Assembly: GCF_050948175.1 (NCBI RefSeq)
Contig: NC_135204.1
Coordinates: 8,423,473 to 8,487,472 of the forward strand
Source of the DNA: Xylocopa sonorina
Taxonomy: Eukaryota > Arthropoda > Insecta > Hymenoptera > Apidae
DNA: 64,000 bases
Reading direction: 5' to 3'
Below the pieces are notes generated by a model that saw nothing but the letters and a program-made list of their open reading frames with translations, searched no databases and was not told the DNA's origin. The number at the start of each line of letters is the position of its first letter. Positions within the stretch are counted from its first letter, which is position 1. A program made the translations under genes and the position numbers. This document shows, one piece after another, positions 1 through 14,073 of this stretch.

Positions 1-3000
1 AACGAGATAGGGGGGTTCAAGGTTTGGGACCTTTCAAACGAGACTTCCACGTGTGTGTTGCGAGTTTTTCGGTGCTACGCGACTTCTTACTTTTTTCTTC
101 CACGATCTTCTCTTCTTCTTCTTGCTTGCTTGCTGCGGAGATGCGCGAAAAAAGCTGCGGTCTTACGGATTCGCTGGTTGAAAGCGGGTTAAGTGAATTT
201 TCCAGGGTGTAGCTGGCACAGGGGATCTTTCGGTTTGAGTGCTCCTTTTTTCGTGCGCGGAAAACAGCAGTTTCTACCGTAACATTAGAGAATGGCCTTT
301 TTCTCTCCTCCTCTTTTAATTTTAAAAGCACATGTTTTATCTTCTATTCAATTAATTTTTCATGTACATATGTAGAGACTCGTATAAAAGTTACGTATGT
401 ATTTGACATCATATAATTGTATCAAATATTTCGTACAAAAATATAAACGCAAAGTAAACTATGAAAAAATTATTAAGAAAATATTCCAGGTATCAGGAGA
501 CCCTCTCCCATGCCAAACAACTTTTATTCGACGAATTCCTCTGCTTTTTCTACGGATTCAGCGACATTTCAGATGGTAATTTTTATTACCACGAACGCGA
601 AGACTTTTTCGTATGAAAAGGACATACTGTCCGTAGCTCATCTGCTTATCCAGCGCTGTCCGATGGTTACAAGCTTTATTATTGTTTCATTCCTGGCTGG
701 CAACGGATACAGCAGAGGGCATGGTTCTTTACGATGGCGATTTCCCTCTTCCATTCAGCGAGCCTTGATAAAGGCAAGTCGTTCAATTATATCGGCATTT
801 TTACGATCGCCAGAGGGAGAGAAAAAAAAAGAGCTCGCATTCCTGGCTCGGCCGTGTGTTAATGCCAAGGGTCAGTGTTTCAAGATTGCTCGATCGGAAC
901 AACCCAGTGTTGTGGATCATCGAGTCGTTATTTTTCTATGCTCTACTAAAATTCAAAAAAGAAATAGACCTTGGCTAGGAGAAAAAATTGTCTCTCTTTT
1001 CCGATGTAACATCGTCGATCTCTCCTTTTTTTTTAAAAACGCCCGAAAGCCATCTGGCTTCAACTTTTCGCAGACAGTTTCCATCTCCATACCCAAACAA
1101 TTCTTCGTACGCGTGAAAAAAGGATGAAGAAAAAAAAGAAAAAGAGAGGAACACGAACGAAAGCAGTCGCTTTGCCGCTTGTTTTCGCGGGTAGAACGAG
1201 CTGCATGGAAATTTATGGGCGAAAACCGAGCGTACGCCGCACTTCGCTGCTGGGGGCGATCAGGGTCGGGGGTTGTTTGTTTGAACTTCTTTCCTCGCGC
1301 AAAGACAGCACGGGAAACGACGGAGCGCAACCGTTCGAGAGAGTTTTCATGAATTTTAATGCTGTTTAGCTCTGTAAATCGGACCAGTTACCAGTGCCGA
1401 CGCATTCCACGTGCCTACAGAAGGGAGCGAAGCTTCGTGTCTCGCCAAGAGAGTTCCCTCCTCGATTGCTATCCTCGTCGAACGTATGTTTCTACTGAAC
1501 GTCTACGTTCGTCGTCTCTCGAGTCTTTTTGAATAATCTTCACAAAGAGAATCGTTGATTACGCCTGTCTCGAACGAAACTGGAGTATCGCGCACGTGAA
1601 CGAAATTACGTGCATTTTATGCATTAAAAAAAGTGTTGGAACGGAATAGATGGCTGGGATAAAAGTTTGTCGACGAACCAAGTTCGTAATTGCGCTTTGT
1701 TTCGAGAGGATCGCGGCGAATCACGGGAATCAGAACGAAGAATTATTCATCTAAATAAAAAGGACCGTAACTCTTGTCCTTTTTCTCTCACAAATGAATA
1801 GAAGTAAAGAGCGCGAGAAACGTCCTCAACGGGATAATCATTCTTCCAGAAGGCAAACTGTTTCCTTGCATCAGCTTCCGGTCTCTTTGGCGGGGCATCC
1901 GGCTGCTGCGTCCCTCCTCTGGGATCGACAAAGGCGAACTGTGTCAAGTAAAGAGGAAAGTTTTCGCCGGTTCATCCGGCGGACGAGATGCCTTAAGAAA
2001 ATCGATAGGCCTGGCCTCTAGCCAAGGCCAGGGAGCCTCGCGGCTCGTTTCCGCTTCTGCACGATGCCCTTTCGACTCGCTTTTCCGGCTAACACGTTGC
2101 TCGAGATAATTAGGGGCTCGTCTCCTCGTTTCTGCCTCAACAGGGACCGATATCTTCTTGGCGAAATGGGGATGGTTCGACGAACAAGATGGCGATGCGA
2201 TTTTTATACTTTGTACAGTGCGCTTCAAAAGTGTACAGCGGAAGTTAAAGATATCTGGAAAGATTTTTTCGTCGTTTGATTATCCATTCGATCTCTGAGT
2301 CGTTGAAAATGTATTTGATGTAATGCAGGTGTGTCTGAAGCTATAGCCACTTCAGATTCTAAAGATTCGTTGGTTCAAGCATCTGTGACTATAAGTATCG
2401 GAATCTATAAATATCTGAGACTAGAAATAGTCAAGGTTGTATCGTCTTATAACTATAACTGTTCGAAATTATAAATTCTTGAAAATGTAAGTATTTGAAA
2501 TTATCGAGAAGATGTATTTTGAGAATGTTAGCTAGAAAGTAGTGTCAATGGTAGCATGGAACACCCTGTAGGGTTAACTATGAGAGTCACGAAGAGAAAG
2601 AAACAATATAGTAACAATTCTTATGGCCCAGGCAAGAATTGGATAACCAGCCACTTTCCCCAAGGATCCACTATTCTAGCTATTTTCATCGAGAGCCTAT
2701 AAAAGATCTTTCTCACGTGGAAATACATACAGGAGCAGTGAAGATCATGAATACGCTGAATTGAACTAAACTACATTTAGAAGATCAATACGACACGCAG
2801 AAACGAAATAAAAAGGGAATGATCAGAATGTATTTTGTTGTTTAAGTGATACGTGACGTGAGTGTAAGTATTGGTAGCTTAAGGGTAAGTTAAGTTCGTA
2901 ATAAAGTCAATTACCACACTGACGAAATGCCGTGTTTCATTGTTCGAAACTTCCGATAACATACCACGAGAATTGTAGCGAAGAAAGCCCAAAGTGAGTA

Positions 3001-6000
3001 TCTAAAAGGTATCCTCTCGTTTCCTCGAGAGGAAGAGCCAGGACCCACGCAACAGTAGCAACGAGCACGCGACACTAAAATTTTGCATTTCAAATATCCG
3101 CCCACAGCGAGCAATTTCGTCCTAATTCCTAACTCTTCTACCCCCACATTTCCATTATCTCCGTAGAATAGATAAACTTCCTTTTCCATAAAAATGGTAC
3201 CCATTACCTATTTCTTATACGAATCTATTTCCCGCATGAATATTCAGCACCCGATTGCATAATGATTTCCGCTGAAAAAACTTTTCTTCCGAGCAGACAA
3301 AAAACTAGAAACGATGAATGAATCATGCCTTCGATTCACGATACAAAGTTCGTACAAAAGGAGCTGGGTATTGCACGGCCCAATATGCCACGAAGAAAGA
3401 GACATCGAACCTACAGAAACATTTTTATCCTCCTGATCCTCCAATTCCCTCGAGGAGAACAATACGTGCGAGTATGCGAGTATCGCGCCAGGGGAGGTAG
3501 TTGAATTCCTGTTTATTTCGTTATCAACGTTTCACGCTCGCACGGATCCGTACACGTGTACCAGAGGGTTTGTCATTTGCATCCAAAGGGATGTGCAACG
3601 ACGTGCAGCGACGAGGAGAGGAACGTTTACGCGGTCAGAATTTCTAAGCGATCGGCAACGCGGTTCTGTCTGCCCCTGAACAACCGAATCCACTTGTTTC
3701 AGCGGCGAACGCGCATCCGCGACGCTATGGTTACACTTGTCGCCTGGCTGGAGTGACACGTTCGTTTCCAAAAAAGTTTTTCCGTCATGCATCACCGCGG
3801 GTTTCGTTCGTGGGTTGTCGCAGAGCGACTGCGAAGCTTCTGAAAGGGAAACACGATACGATGAAACTGGGGTTATCCGAAGATCCATTAGCTGAATGTC
3901 ACGAGAGCCGTACATTTTATCGTTCGAAAGCTTTTTTCAGCTTTTACGTTGCCCGCGTTTTGTTCTAGAATAAACAGTATTACGTGGGCTCGGATTTAAG
4001 TGTAATATGGTCTGCTGGCGGATAAATAATTTAACGACCGATTCATTGGCGTGCATGAAATTGAGCACGATTGGATGGAGATTAATTGATTAGAATGGGA
4101 CAATAACAGCGATCCGTTGTTCCTGAAGAAGCTTGGTCTATTCAATTACTAAAAGGTACACCGAGACACTCGACCTTCGGGCCACCGCGTCTCCAGCGAG
4201 GACTTATTGAGCCGCGGCTGACCTTGCATGGATCAAACCACTAACCTCGAGGATACTCCACCGTTGGTGGTGGGCTTTCCTTCTTTTGTGCGAGCTCAAC
4301 AGAGAGAGTACAGTCACCCTCTGTTAAAACGGGATTGCACCGCTTGCGCAGCGGGATGGTACGCTTGCGTCACTAAGAGTAGACAGACCTCCTTTTTGCC
4401 TCCGTTTTGACATTTGCCACCGAGCAATAAACAACCGAATGACGTAATTCATTGATAATTGAGCGGCATTCGATCGAATGCCCCCTGTAGAGCGTCATAC
4501 GGGGCCGCCACGATCCGTGCTTTCCTATTCGAGCTATTATTTTTCGATTGATCGAAATAGGAACTCGTCCTCGAATTAACCCATCGTAATACAATCTGTG
4601 CATCGTATTTATCCTAAAAAATATTTTTAACCTCTTACGCAGTGCTCGATGCGATTATTAATGTCGCTCAGATGGTAGAATAGATCGCGTACCAAACGGT
4701 ATGAATTTAATAAATTTTTATTTTAATTAAAAAGGAATAGGACAACCAATTTCTTCTCTAATTTTACGAATCAGAGTTAACCATTTAAGATTTGACCACG
4801 GAACACTAATGGACTCGTTATCTAGAATGGTAGCCTTTAAAAAAAAGTCTTACTAGGAACGATAGTTCGCGGTTGAGAATCGTGAGACGCCGCTCTTTTG
4901 GGCAGGACTTATTCCACTTGGTCACGGCACCGAGTTAGATAAAAATAATTCGAGGGCGAAACTTGATTCACTGTAAATTGATGAAAAAAGGAAAAAATGT
5001 TCCGTCGGATACTTGTGGCTCACGCGCCACTTCCGGTCCTTGGACGCGATAACCTTCGGGGTACGAGGTCTCGTCGAAACGAGCTAACCAGATATCCATC
5101 GAGCTGAGCACGAAACGGGTTTTTTGGAAGGACTTTATAGGGGTTGCATATCGAGACTCGTTAATTGCAGGACCTTGTTTATTTTTGGCAAATCTTCCTC
5201 TTCGATCTTTACTACGGCTCGAAGAAACTCGATAAATTTTCTATATTAAAATATCGAGAGCTGTTTTAAAATCCGTCTCGTGCAAGTAAATTGTTTAATT
5301 CGCTAAAAGAAATTAGAGCCGCGTGAATCAACGCTCTCTGAGAATAACTACCAGGAAGACAACTAATTTCTTTATGTACGCGAAGAGAAATTAATTAAAG
5401 AAATTTTCTCTCGACCATCCACTCCTTCCTCCACTTTCATAAATTAAACTAACCACCGCCTACATAGTTCTTATCACATTTCCAATCGCGGACGGTGAAT
5501 AAATACGTAATTGTAATAACGGATGTAAGGAAAAGTGTACAAATGGCGTGTGCACCGTGATATTTCGTGAATGGAATTAAAGGTCAGACAAAAGAAGCGA
5601 CCGATTGACGAACACCCACGCAATCGAGTTGACTGTTCAAACGGTCCACTAAAAGTAATCGAAGACGATGCACGCCTACGTGTGTCGGTCGAAACCGTAT
5701 TAACTAGCCACTTTACTGATTACAGTACCGTAACCGATATATTTTTATGTAATTTTTATTTCAACTCCGTGAGAGAGAGTTGTGGACGAATAAATATGAA
5801 CAATGATCGTAGCCCTATTGGAGTCAGTAGTATAAACGCGTGGCTGACCATTGGAAAGTGACGCCAGTAGAAACAGTCACTTCCACTTGCCGCGCAGTAG
5901 ATAAATCCAGTTGTAGTTGGACAGTGCAACCAGTAGAGGTAAAATCACTGCTTTAGAATCAACGCACGAACAAGGTCTGTAATTACACGCATTCATCACC

Positions 6001-8520
6001 AGTATTCATCGATAGTTTTCTTTCAAATAATTGTCCAAAATATTAATTAATTTTTGACGAAGGTAAACAAACGGTGATTAATTTATAATTACTCCCTGGG
6101 AACGAGTTCCTTTGAACGTCGTTACGATGAATGAAATCGCATTACCAAGTTTGTAATAAAACACTTGAAGGACCAAACAGGATTACACAATTTTCAATAA
6201 ACGAAAAACAAATGGGCAAAAATTCTCCTGATGGAATGCGTCGGCCGTTTCAATTGAACTGAGCGTTCGTTTTTTTTTCTCCTTTTTTCCATTTGTTTAC
6301 CGTGTTCTGATTGCCCGTCGATTTTAATCAAATTTATATGCATCAGCGGGGAACAATGCGTTCCTTTCGTCAGTGATGGGGAACAAATCGAAAAACGATC
6401 GATTCGAACTCTTTTCTCCGCTATTCAATCCCGTGCAACTTCGAAATAAACGAAATAATTGATAAACCTGCCCGACGTAACGTGTGTATCGGATAAACGA
6501 GTATTCTTCGCGTCCCGTTTCTCTCCTGGTACGTAACGCGTCGTCGAGGCACGAGAATACATCCACCAGTGGTTAAAAAATTGTCAACACTCAAAACGGA
6601 GCTTTCTAAATGCACACGAACTCGACGTTCGTTAGAAAACTTAAATAAAGTCTATTAACGCGATATCTTTATCGGTCGTAATTATTCCAGGTCTGATTGC
6701 GCGCCATTAGGATCCACGATTATCCTCGAACCCGACCACTTAAACGAACAAGTGAAATTACCGGGGAAATCCATGTTCGCGTTTCAAGGAGTCGAAAGGT
6801 CGACTTACTTTTCGCGATAAAGCTGTATTTAACCAGGCATCTCCTAGGCGATGTACGCGTGATCAGCTGAATACACACCCCCGCGGAGAATAATGGCCAG
6901 CTATGTACTCTTGTACAGATTCTGTTTGCCTGGATGAAACCTTCGAACGTAGACAGAGGGATCTCCCGCGATCGTTCGCGCGAATTACATTCTTGGACAG
7001 CCGCGAATACTTGCTAAAACCGACGTTGCAAGGCTTTACCGAAGGAACTGTTCACAAGGTAGAGTTCGAGTGTTAACGCTGCATTGTAAGTTCGTAGTCT
7101 TTACTTTCAACAAGAGTAAAAAATAAAAATAAAAATGGGTATTAGGTTCTGATGTGTTAATTGCTCGGGAAATGCTTTATTTTCTTTGAAGGGAATATGG
7201 AGGTATACAAGGCTGGACTTTGTGGCTGGAGTCGGTGGTTTCTGTAATACTTTATTGCCCACCCATAAACCTTAACTTTCCTCCGTATAAATCCTGCAAT
7301 GCTGCGCGTTCAATCTGTACACGAAACTTGCTGGTCCCGCGATTCTCTCACAGTAAAAAATTTCCAATATCGCTGCTGAAATAAATGTCAAAAAATTCCA
7401 ACGGAAAACTCTGATAAATTCTCGCGTTTATTCGCACTCGTATATAACTTAAAAAAGAAAGGTGCCCACTGATTCGCGAAATGTTGGCTCTCGCGGAATT
7501 TTGTAAAAAATTCAATAGCAATTTTTCCGATTGAAATGCAAAGGAATTTCGACCAAATTGAAAAGTATTATACTGCAGATAAAAGGCTTCTTTTTAATCC
7601 CTTTTAATTCCATTCATGGTTGTTAAACATCTGAGCTATATTCAAACGTAGTACTCGAACATTCGTTGATATTCATAATGATGAACCAACGAAAATAACC
7701 GTTTCATACGGACTTCCATATTGCGTAATTGCATCCCACAATTTGTCCTAAATCCTACCTACTCATTTTGCACATAACATTAAAAATTTCGCTCGTGCAT
7801 CAAAATTATTTTTATTAAACGCCCATGTACTCAATGCCCATGTACACGAACTTGTGTCCCCCAAAATAAAATATAGAATTTATACGAACGAAACAAATAA
7901 TTAAATAAAGTAATATACATACATGTCATATAATACAATACATACATAACACAAATAGATACCAATAGAAAGTACGGACAACTAAATTAAAGTATCGTTG
8001 GAACTGCTGAAATAAATTCAACTATAAACATACTGTTGAAACAAGTTTCTCACTGCTTCCACGATTCTAGGAATATCCACGACGAATCCTTACTTCTTGA
8101 CCTACGCATTGAACTGGACTGGATAATATAAATAAAACTACAAGGATCTTGTAAACATCCTATTGAGAACACTTCAATACGTCTCTCGAATGTCGTACTC
8201 TTATAATGAACTCGCATTTAAATAGATATATACAGTATTTTAATAGATATATAATACGAAACAACACAGTAATAAACGCCCCTAGCGGACATTGTCCTAA
8301 CCTGCTCTTTGAGAAAGGCGCGCTTTCCGCCATGTTTACTTTTCGAAACAAAGAAACAGCGTCGACAATTTTTCTGTCATTCAAACAACAGTAATGCGCT
8401 TGTAAAAACTGCGTTGTTGTACCATTTTATACAACACATATGCGCAACATCGTATTTCGCAAAAATAACAAGAGAACACGACGCATTACCTCGAGCGCGA
8501 CAAAAAAGAAACGTACTCAC
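1..8520. other. Non-coding stretch, no supportable gene
   Basis: I find no convincing coding exon here. Open frames are at most about 205 codons, and the longer ones lack domains, sit opposite other open frames, or are rich in residues expected from T- and A-rich DNA. The left end has a small TTC/CTTG simple-sequence patch near 105-135. A degenerate AT-rich stretch around 2290-2530 contains a short perfect 7-bp stem (2334-2340 with 2350-2356). Minus-strand transcripts starting near 9.0 kb could have introns here, but no acceptor and coding exon could be matched. Confidence 0.6.
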
Positions 8521-9074
8521 CTCTGTCGCGAAGCAGCGCGTCGCCTCAGCAGTCGCTCTTGTTGTCACCTTCGTTCATCCTTCCTGTTTCTCTCTTTCCA
8601 CCTTCTGTCGCTGGTCCAGAGCGAGACGAGTCCCTTCTTCTCGCCGCGAAAGGGAAAGGGATCCTCTGTCCGAGCAGCGCGGTCGATCAACTCGAGTCTG
8701 AGTCCTTGATTCGGCAACGGGCCACAAAAAGCACACGCGGACTTAAAAACTTCGCGGGAAAACTTACGATTGAACGCGAGATATTACATTTAGCGAGACG
8801 TGGTTAAACGCGTTGAGCTCGCCGTTTATCGTTACACGCAATTAACGCAGGCACGCGTCGCGTGTTTACGCCGGAGGACACCGTAACGCGAACTTACGAG
8901 CGACGATCGCGACGCGCGTCCCGTTCGATCGACTGGCGAGCCTCGACTGTCGTCCTTACGCGTGCCTCGCTTTACGTCGTTCCCGGTTGCGCGCGCTTCC
9001 CCCACTAAGGGTGCGCAGTTTCATGCACGTATACTGATAATCCTCGCACAGCTTGATTGCTGCTATTAAATATA
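8521..9074 (-). promoter_or_regulatory. Candidate orphan promoter and 5' non-coding exon (minus strand)
   Basis: Read on the minus strand, this GC- and CpG-rich segment ends at 8521 with AG followed by a near-consensus splice donor, GTGAGTACGT (8520-8511). Upstream, a TATATTTA box (9074-9067) lies 37-39 nt before a TCAGT initiator match with its A at 9035. Together these suggest a transcript starting near 9035 with a 5' exon of about 515 nt. No open frame in it looks real, so it would be 5' UTR or part of a non-coding RNA. The spacing is longer than the 31-33 nt typical of TATA and Inr. The downstream exons were not found and may lie beyond the left edge of the window. Confidence 0.3.
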
Positions 9075-11037
9075 ACCGTAATAACAATAAATTTCGTTAG
9101 AAAAAGAAACATCACACGATATCTGAAATAATATACCATACTATCGTTGAAGTTGTTTCATACTTCGAAACGACCCGGGATAGTACAAATGTTGCACGCG
9201 TATTTTCTTAGAACGCTTTTAAAGCGTATCAAAGTATAAATTAAATATCGATTAGATCTTTATTTCTATCGCGTATTTCGAAATTTCGTCGGGTATTTTC
9301 GAGCGTTCCTCCTCGAACAAAATTCCCCTATAACCAGCTGATATTTCGCGACGAAGTTAACAAAATTCGATGAACGGGAATACGAAATATTATGTCGTCT
9401 ATTTGTGCATGATTAACGAGTTCGTGTGTCGATCCGATGGGAATTATTATTACCGGTGAATTGCGAATATTAATGAGAACCAGAGAGCCTGCGAACGGTT
9501 TTCGGGCGTTCATCGACACGCAACTTTTACAGCGTTTCGTGTTTTCCAGGATAAACTGCAATCGATAACGATTCAGCCCGGTGAAAATCTGGGGACGCGT
9601 TGCACTGTGCGGACAGCTCGTTAAAACTTTGATATCGAAACGTTCTGCTCTGCGAAACAGTTCTAACGCTGTTATGCTTTGCTAAAACGCTGCCAACTCG
9701 TGTGGTATGCGCAATCAGTGATGGCAATTCGTTAATTAATTTCACTTTCTATTCTCTGCGTGTAAAAATACTCGTTTCTTCGTCTCACTGAAACATGGAA
9801 CAATTCCAACGTTATAAAAAGAATTCGTTAATTAATTTCGTTCCCCAATTTTCACTACGTAGAAAAAAGAATGTCCATCCCTGCGTGCAATTTTATTGAG
9901 ATTATCAAATATATTGACGCAAATATAAATCCATTAAAAGGAAGGTTGTTTTGCATAAAATCTCCGTTGAAATGCAGGAAATTGATATTCAAGGAGGATG
10001 GTGGAAGTTCTAAGGTTGTAATATCGCGTAATAAAGTAGTTCAGCGAGATTTTCCCTTTAAAATTCTTCGCTATTAATTTTAAGGGCGAGGCCCCAAGAT
10101 TGTTGGCCCGTTAAAGTATGGCGTAAAAAATATACAAGACGACGAATTAGATGTCATCGAGAGGATGCAGCACGGTATTCAGAGAAATTTCTCCGTTCCT
10201 TAGAAGCTGCTTATTTATTGAAAGCTTTCTCACGGTCTCTATCTTGAACTTAAAAGCCAGGAAATAGCGAAAGAGTTCCCACCTTTCTCTGGCACACGTT
10301 CCACGGAGAAATTATCCACTTACTCTATTTTCTCCCGATACTACCTTCCATTGTTTCCTTCGTCTCGTTTCATCCGGAGATTCCGATGATGGAAAAAGTT
10401 CAGTTAATCTTGTTTGGTCCCCTCGCTCTTATTTGCGATAGCAGTGGACTTTCCTTTAATTGGACGTTAAATGTCTGTTTACTGTTATACGGATATAATA
10501 TACAGGAAATAACCGAGCACATGAAAGGAAACATGCGGAAGTAATAAAAAATATGATGGTAGGAACAGTTTGCGCAGTAAAGATATTTCACTGCGCTCTC
10601 CACATTTATTTTGATTACCTTAATTATATAAACGAAACCTCCAAACGTCGATCACCACAGCTTTTACAATTCCATCCCAAAGCACCAAGAAAATGAGACA
10701 ACAAACAAGAGAATTCTGAGAATCATTAGTTCTTCACCCGTTGCACATTGCACACACGGGATCCTTATGTTAGAATTCCACAAAACGACACCCTTCACCA
10801 TTCCCCGTCCATAATTATATTTTCATACGAACCATGATCGTTCCAAAACATCCCATCAATGGTCCAAATACCTCCATATGGCTGCTTAAAACCTAACATG
10901 TGGCTCGAATCTGAACCAAACCCTAAAACTACCATCCCCTAATCCACGTTCTCCGTTTCCCTCGTTAAGAGCAACTCGTTCTCCTCGCTCGCAAATGAAT
11001 CCACGATATGGATTTCCTCCTAATTGTAGAAGCGCGT
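9075..11037. other. Intergenic stretch / possible 3' UTR of the secreted-protein gene at 11.0-12.2 kb
   Basis: AT-rich DNA with no coding exon that can be supported. The right-hand 430 bases probably include the 3' UTR of the minus-strand gene ending at 11038. Nothing else stands out beyond short homopolymer runs. Confidence 0.5.
10605..10610 (-). terminator. Possible polyadenylation signal for the 179-aa secreted protein gene
   Basis: AATAAA on the minus strand, about 430 nt past the stop codon at 11038. It is a plausible 3' end signal, but this hexamer is expected by chance in AT-rich DNA. Confidence 0.25.
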
Positions 11038-12245
11038 TTACTTCCGTCTGTACGCTGAAGGGTAGTCCGTGAGCAGGCTTCCTGTGGAGAGAATCGCGCC
11101 TGGACCGCCTAAGATGCCACCCTTGTTCGCCAGCCAGCCATTCCCGCCGAAAAACCCTGCTGGCTCCAGTCGATTCGTGTAGAATCCGGGATCGTTTACA
11201 CCTGCCAGGTGTAACAGATTGCTTGGGCTGTTCAGCTGCTTCCCTTCCTTCGTGTCGTCAGAATTACGGAGGCCTAGGTTGCTCAGTGTTTCTTTCAACT
11301 GGGTGACGCGGTTCTGGATGGTCTGCGGGTTGATTTGGAGATTCTGGGTCAACGGTGTGAGGAACCAGGTGAGCAGGCTTGGTCTCGACTTGGTGGTTGT
11401 CTCGTCGGGCTGAAAATTGAAGGGCCCTCCGAGTTTGATTGATTGATGAAGTGGCGTCCGTTTGAAGTGTACGTTTGCAAGCTAATGAGAGCTTGAGAAA
11501 CTTTTTTTCAACGAATGCTAGGGTATGATAATTATCGCGAAGTAATTAATGGAAAGTTTGGATAGAGGAATCCTCCACAGTATTTTAATTTATAAAAAGG
11601 TACTTCGTCATATTTATTTTATAATTCTGAACGTTATGACCGTATGGATATTCGCAAATACAAATTTTGCTACGCTTTCCGTAGCAAAACGTACCGATTA
11701 GGTACGCCAGACTTAGAATGGCTAAAGTTAACCACCGTAATTTCCACGGTGCAAATAAAGTAGTTCTGTTATGCTCGTTTTATAGCTTGCGTTATGTAGA
11801 ACATAAAAGAGGGCTTAAAATACCCGGAAGTATTTTATTCCATTTTATTTCATTGTTACCAATAAGGGGTTGTAAAGTCGAGTGCTTTGTCGTGTACAAA
11901 ATCTCCCTATATTTCACAGGCTGACAGTTATTAACTTTAATACTCACACTTTGGGTTACTTGCTCCTTCAAAGGTGGCGTCGCACTGGTATCCACATCTG
12001 TAACCTCCAACTCGGTCTGCTCGTCGACATCATTAATCGAATCATCGGGCGATTGTTCCAGGGGTTTCGCATATGTCCCAGCAACCTAGTGACCCCATGA
12101 AATAAAGAAATACGTCTCGTTTCAATTACTCAGAAGAGGCATTAATCAACTAAAAGACTAAACAATTGTACAATATGTGCTCACGAATGAAAAATAATTC
12201 ACCAAATCGTCTTACCACCAAAATCAACAATAAAACCGACGACAT
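11038..12245 (-). CDS. Predicted secreted protein, 179 aa, family unknown (gene A)
   Basis: I do not recognise this protein. Three coding exons join in phase 0: 12216-12245 (10 codons), 11948-12085 (46 codons) and 11038-11409 (124 codons with TAA). Donors are GTAAGA and GTGAGT, and the last acceptor is TTTTCAG. The N-terminus MSSVLLLILVVAGTYA is a good signal peptide, so the product should enter the secretory pathway. Residues about 17-60 are acidic and Asp/Glu/Thr-rich. Residues about 66-100 look amphipathic helical (Leu, Gln and Thr rich). The last 45 residues are Gly/Leu-rich with repeated GG and end in a basic Arg-Arg-Lys. There are no cysteines, so no disulphide core. The ATG sits at the start of the signal peptide, and a TATA box lies about 140 nt upstream. 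It is divergently arranged with the secreted-protein gene at 14.1 kb. Any role in cuticle, gland secretion or silk would be a guess. Confidence 0.75.
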
Positions 12246-12354
12246 AGCTCGCGAAATCAATTTCCTGAACAATTTCAATTCTCGTCGAGGTAAATCGCGT
12301 TTCAGGTATCGAGGCGAGTTCCCACCAAGCGCAATAAACGAAATGCAACAGCGT

Positions 12355-12388
12355 GAAGCGTGGTTGTAACTGCGACCGGCAATATATA
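12355..12388 (-). promoter_or_regulatory. TATA box of gene A
   Basis: TATATATT on the minus strand (12388-12381) lies upstream of the signal-peptide ATG at 12245. A TCAC initiator-like site with its A at 12355 falls 33 nt downstream, the usual spacing, and would give a 5' UTR of about 110 nt. The initiator match is weaker than at the two plus-strand promoters in this window. Confidence 0.4.
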
Positions 12389-14073
12389 GCGTTTCCTGTA
12401 CGCGAGAGATACCCTCTATCGAATGTGGGCACCCTCATACCTTCTAGATAACAGAACAATTACCAAATTATGCTTGGTACGCCGGTTGGAAATTTTGGGG
12501 CGTCATTTCTATCGCATTTTTGGTGAAACTCGACTCGACACGGATATCACGCCTCTTCCTCGTGGGTAGCCGGGCTCCGTTCAGCGGAGCAAACAGCGTG
12601 TCACAAAATCGAACGAATCGTTAGCGAAGTGGAAAGCGGGGCTAAGCTAGAAGTCAATTAAGGCGGATTCCAAGAATTGGATATCGGACGATCCGTTAAA
12701 CGTAGGTGCCAGAATTTCTGCTGAAGCTCGCTTGACATTTCTATTCGCCCAGTTAATAATACCTTTTTATGGGGGAGGCGCCATAATAATAGCGGGTCAA
12801 AGCGTCAGACACGTGTCGTGAACCGGTCGGCCTTTTCCCAATTGTGTACCACAGCCGAGATCCATAACCGAACCGCCTTGAAGGTGCAGTCATCCAACAG
12901 GATCCACTGGTTCCCGTCCTTTTTCTCCGTTCCTCCGTGAAACCATTAACGATGGCCTTGTGCAAGGTCGTACGCTTCCGAGAACGAAAGTACCGAACGC
13001 TTGTGCTCTATGATTCACTTTCGCCTCCACGCATTCCGCGAATACCTCGTGCGAGATTCTAAAATAAATGATCCACAATTAAAGGAGGAATAACAAAAGT
13101 GTTCCAGATCCTTGGCAAAGGACCAACTATAAACTGATAAAGATCTTCAATGAAACCTGTATAAAACACAAATACCTCCTAAGCTTTTCTTAATCTACTA
13201 AGTCCATCGATTTTATTCAAACAGATATCTTAAATAAACGAAGAATTTCCTTAAATAAGGTACTAAATAACTCCCAGCTCGAATCTCACTTTAAATCGAG
13301 TCGAATTAAAAATCTAAATAAATGCAAGTCTGTACAGACAGTGTCGAAGACTCTGTCTTGTCGTCCGAGTCTAATAGAAGCACGCGACGACCAGTGTCGA
13401 ATCAGAAACGACTGTGCCCACCGCTATCTAGCACCACTTAGATGGAATCGGTTTTTATTGGACGATGACCTTCGTGGAACGCCCACGTAAGGTCACGCAG
13501 CGCGTCAGAGTCTCTGGGGCAGCCTGTACAAAACCGAGCGAACGGAAACTGTCGCGTAGCGGGAAACGCGGAGCTCGGCTCCACGGACACGCGACGCATA
13601 CCGATCGCAGCTTATTAATTCAAGAGTCACGCGTGCTAACGTTCGCGAACGTAGCCGGCCGCAGCTCGTTTCTTCCTTCCCGATTAACACTTCTGCCCGT
13701 TTACGCGCGGCCCAAGAATGTAGGCGCGCGTGGCTGAAAACCGTTACGGGCCTTTTCGAGACCAGTCCCACGGCGACGGCCAGCCGCGAACCTTGATCCA
13801 CACCGAGGAAAATCGACGAATCGTGCGACGCTGCTCCCGTCTGGACCGGTTCGATTCTCCAGTTGCGATCCGACGACCGTCTCGCGCAGACTGATCGATC
13901 CTACCGGGTAGATACGATGGTATCCCGAAGTCTGCTTTCTTGAGTGGCCCATTCGCGATCCGATTTTCGATTCTGCAAGACCTCAAAGGCGTTCAAGTGG
14001 GAAGATCGTCATTTTCTGTAAGAGTGGAAGAAGGATCATTTGCAAGATTAGTGTCTGAGAGTTTAGAGACAAT
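12389..14073. other. Divergent intergenic region between genes A and B
   Basis: About 1.7 kb between two oppositely transcribed secreted-protein genes. The right half (13.4-14.0 kb) is CpG-rich and shows overlapping minus-strand open frames of 80-98 codons that look like composition artefacts. It probably holds the promoter and 5' UTR of the plus-strand gene. No clear TATA plus TCAGT pair was found near 14074, so that gene may have an upstream non-coding exon. Confidence 0.4.

Noticed and set aside
510..1127. 205-codon open frame on the plus strand
   Set aside because: No domain, no signal peptide, no splice context; Phe/Ser/Arg-rich composition follows the local T-rich DNA, and an antisense frame overlaps its 3' part.
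8160..8384. Minus-strand frame containing an ATGGCGGAAAGCGCGCC start that could be a first coding exon after the orphan promoter
   Set aside because: No acceptor links it to the donor at 8520, and the only following donor-like site (GTTAGG) is poor. The downstream residues look like translated AT-rich DNA.
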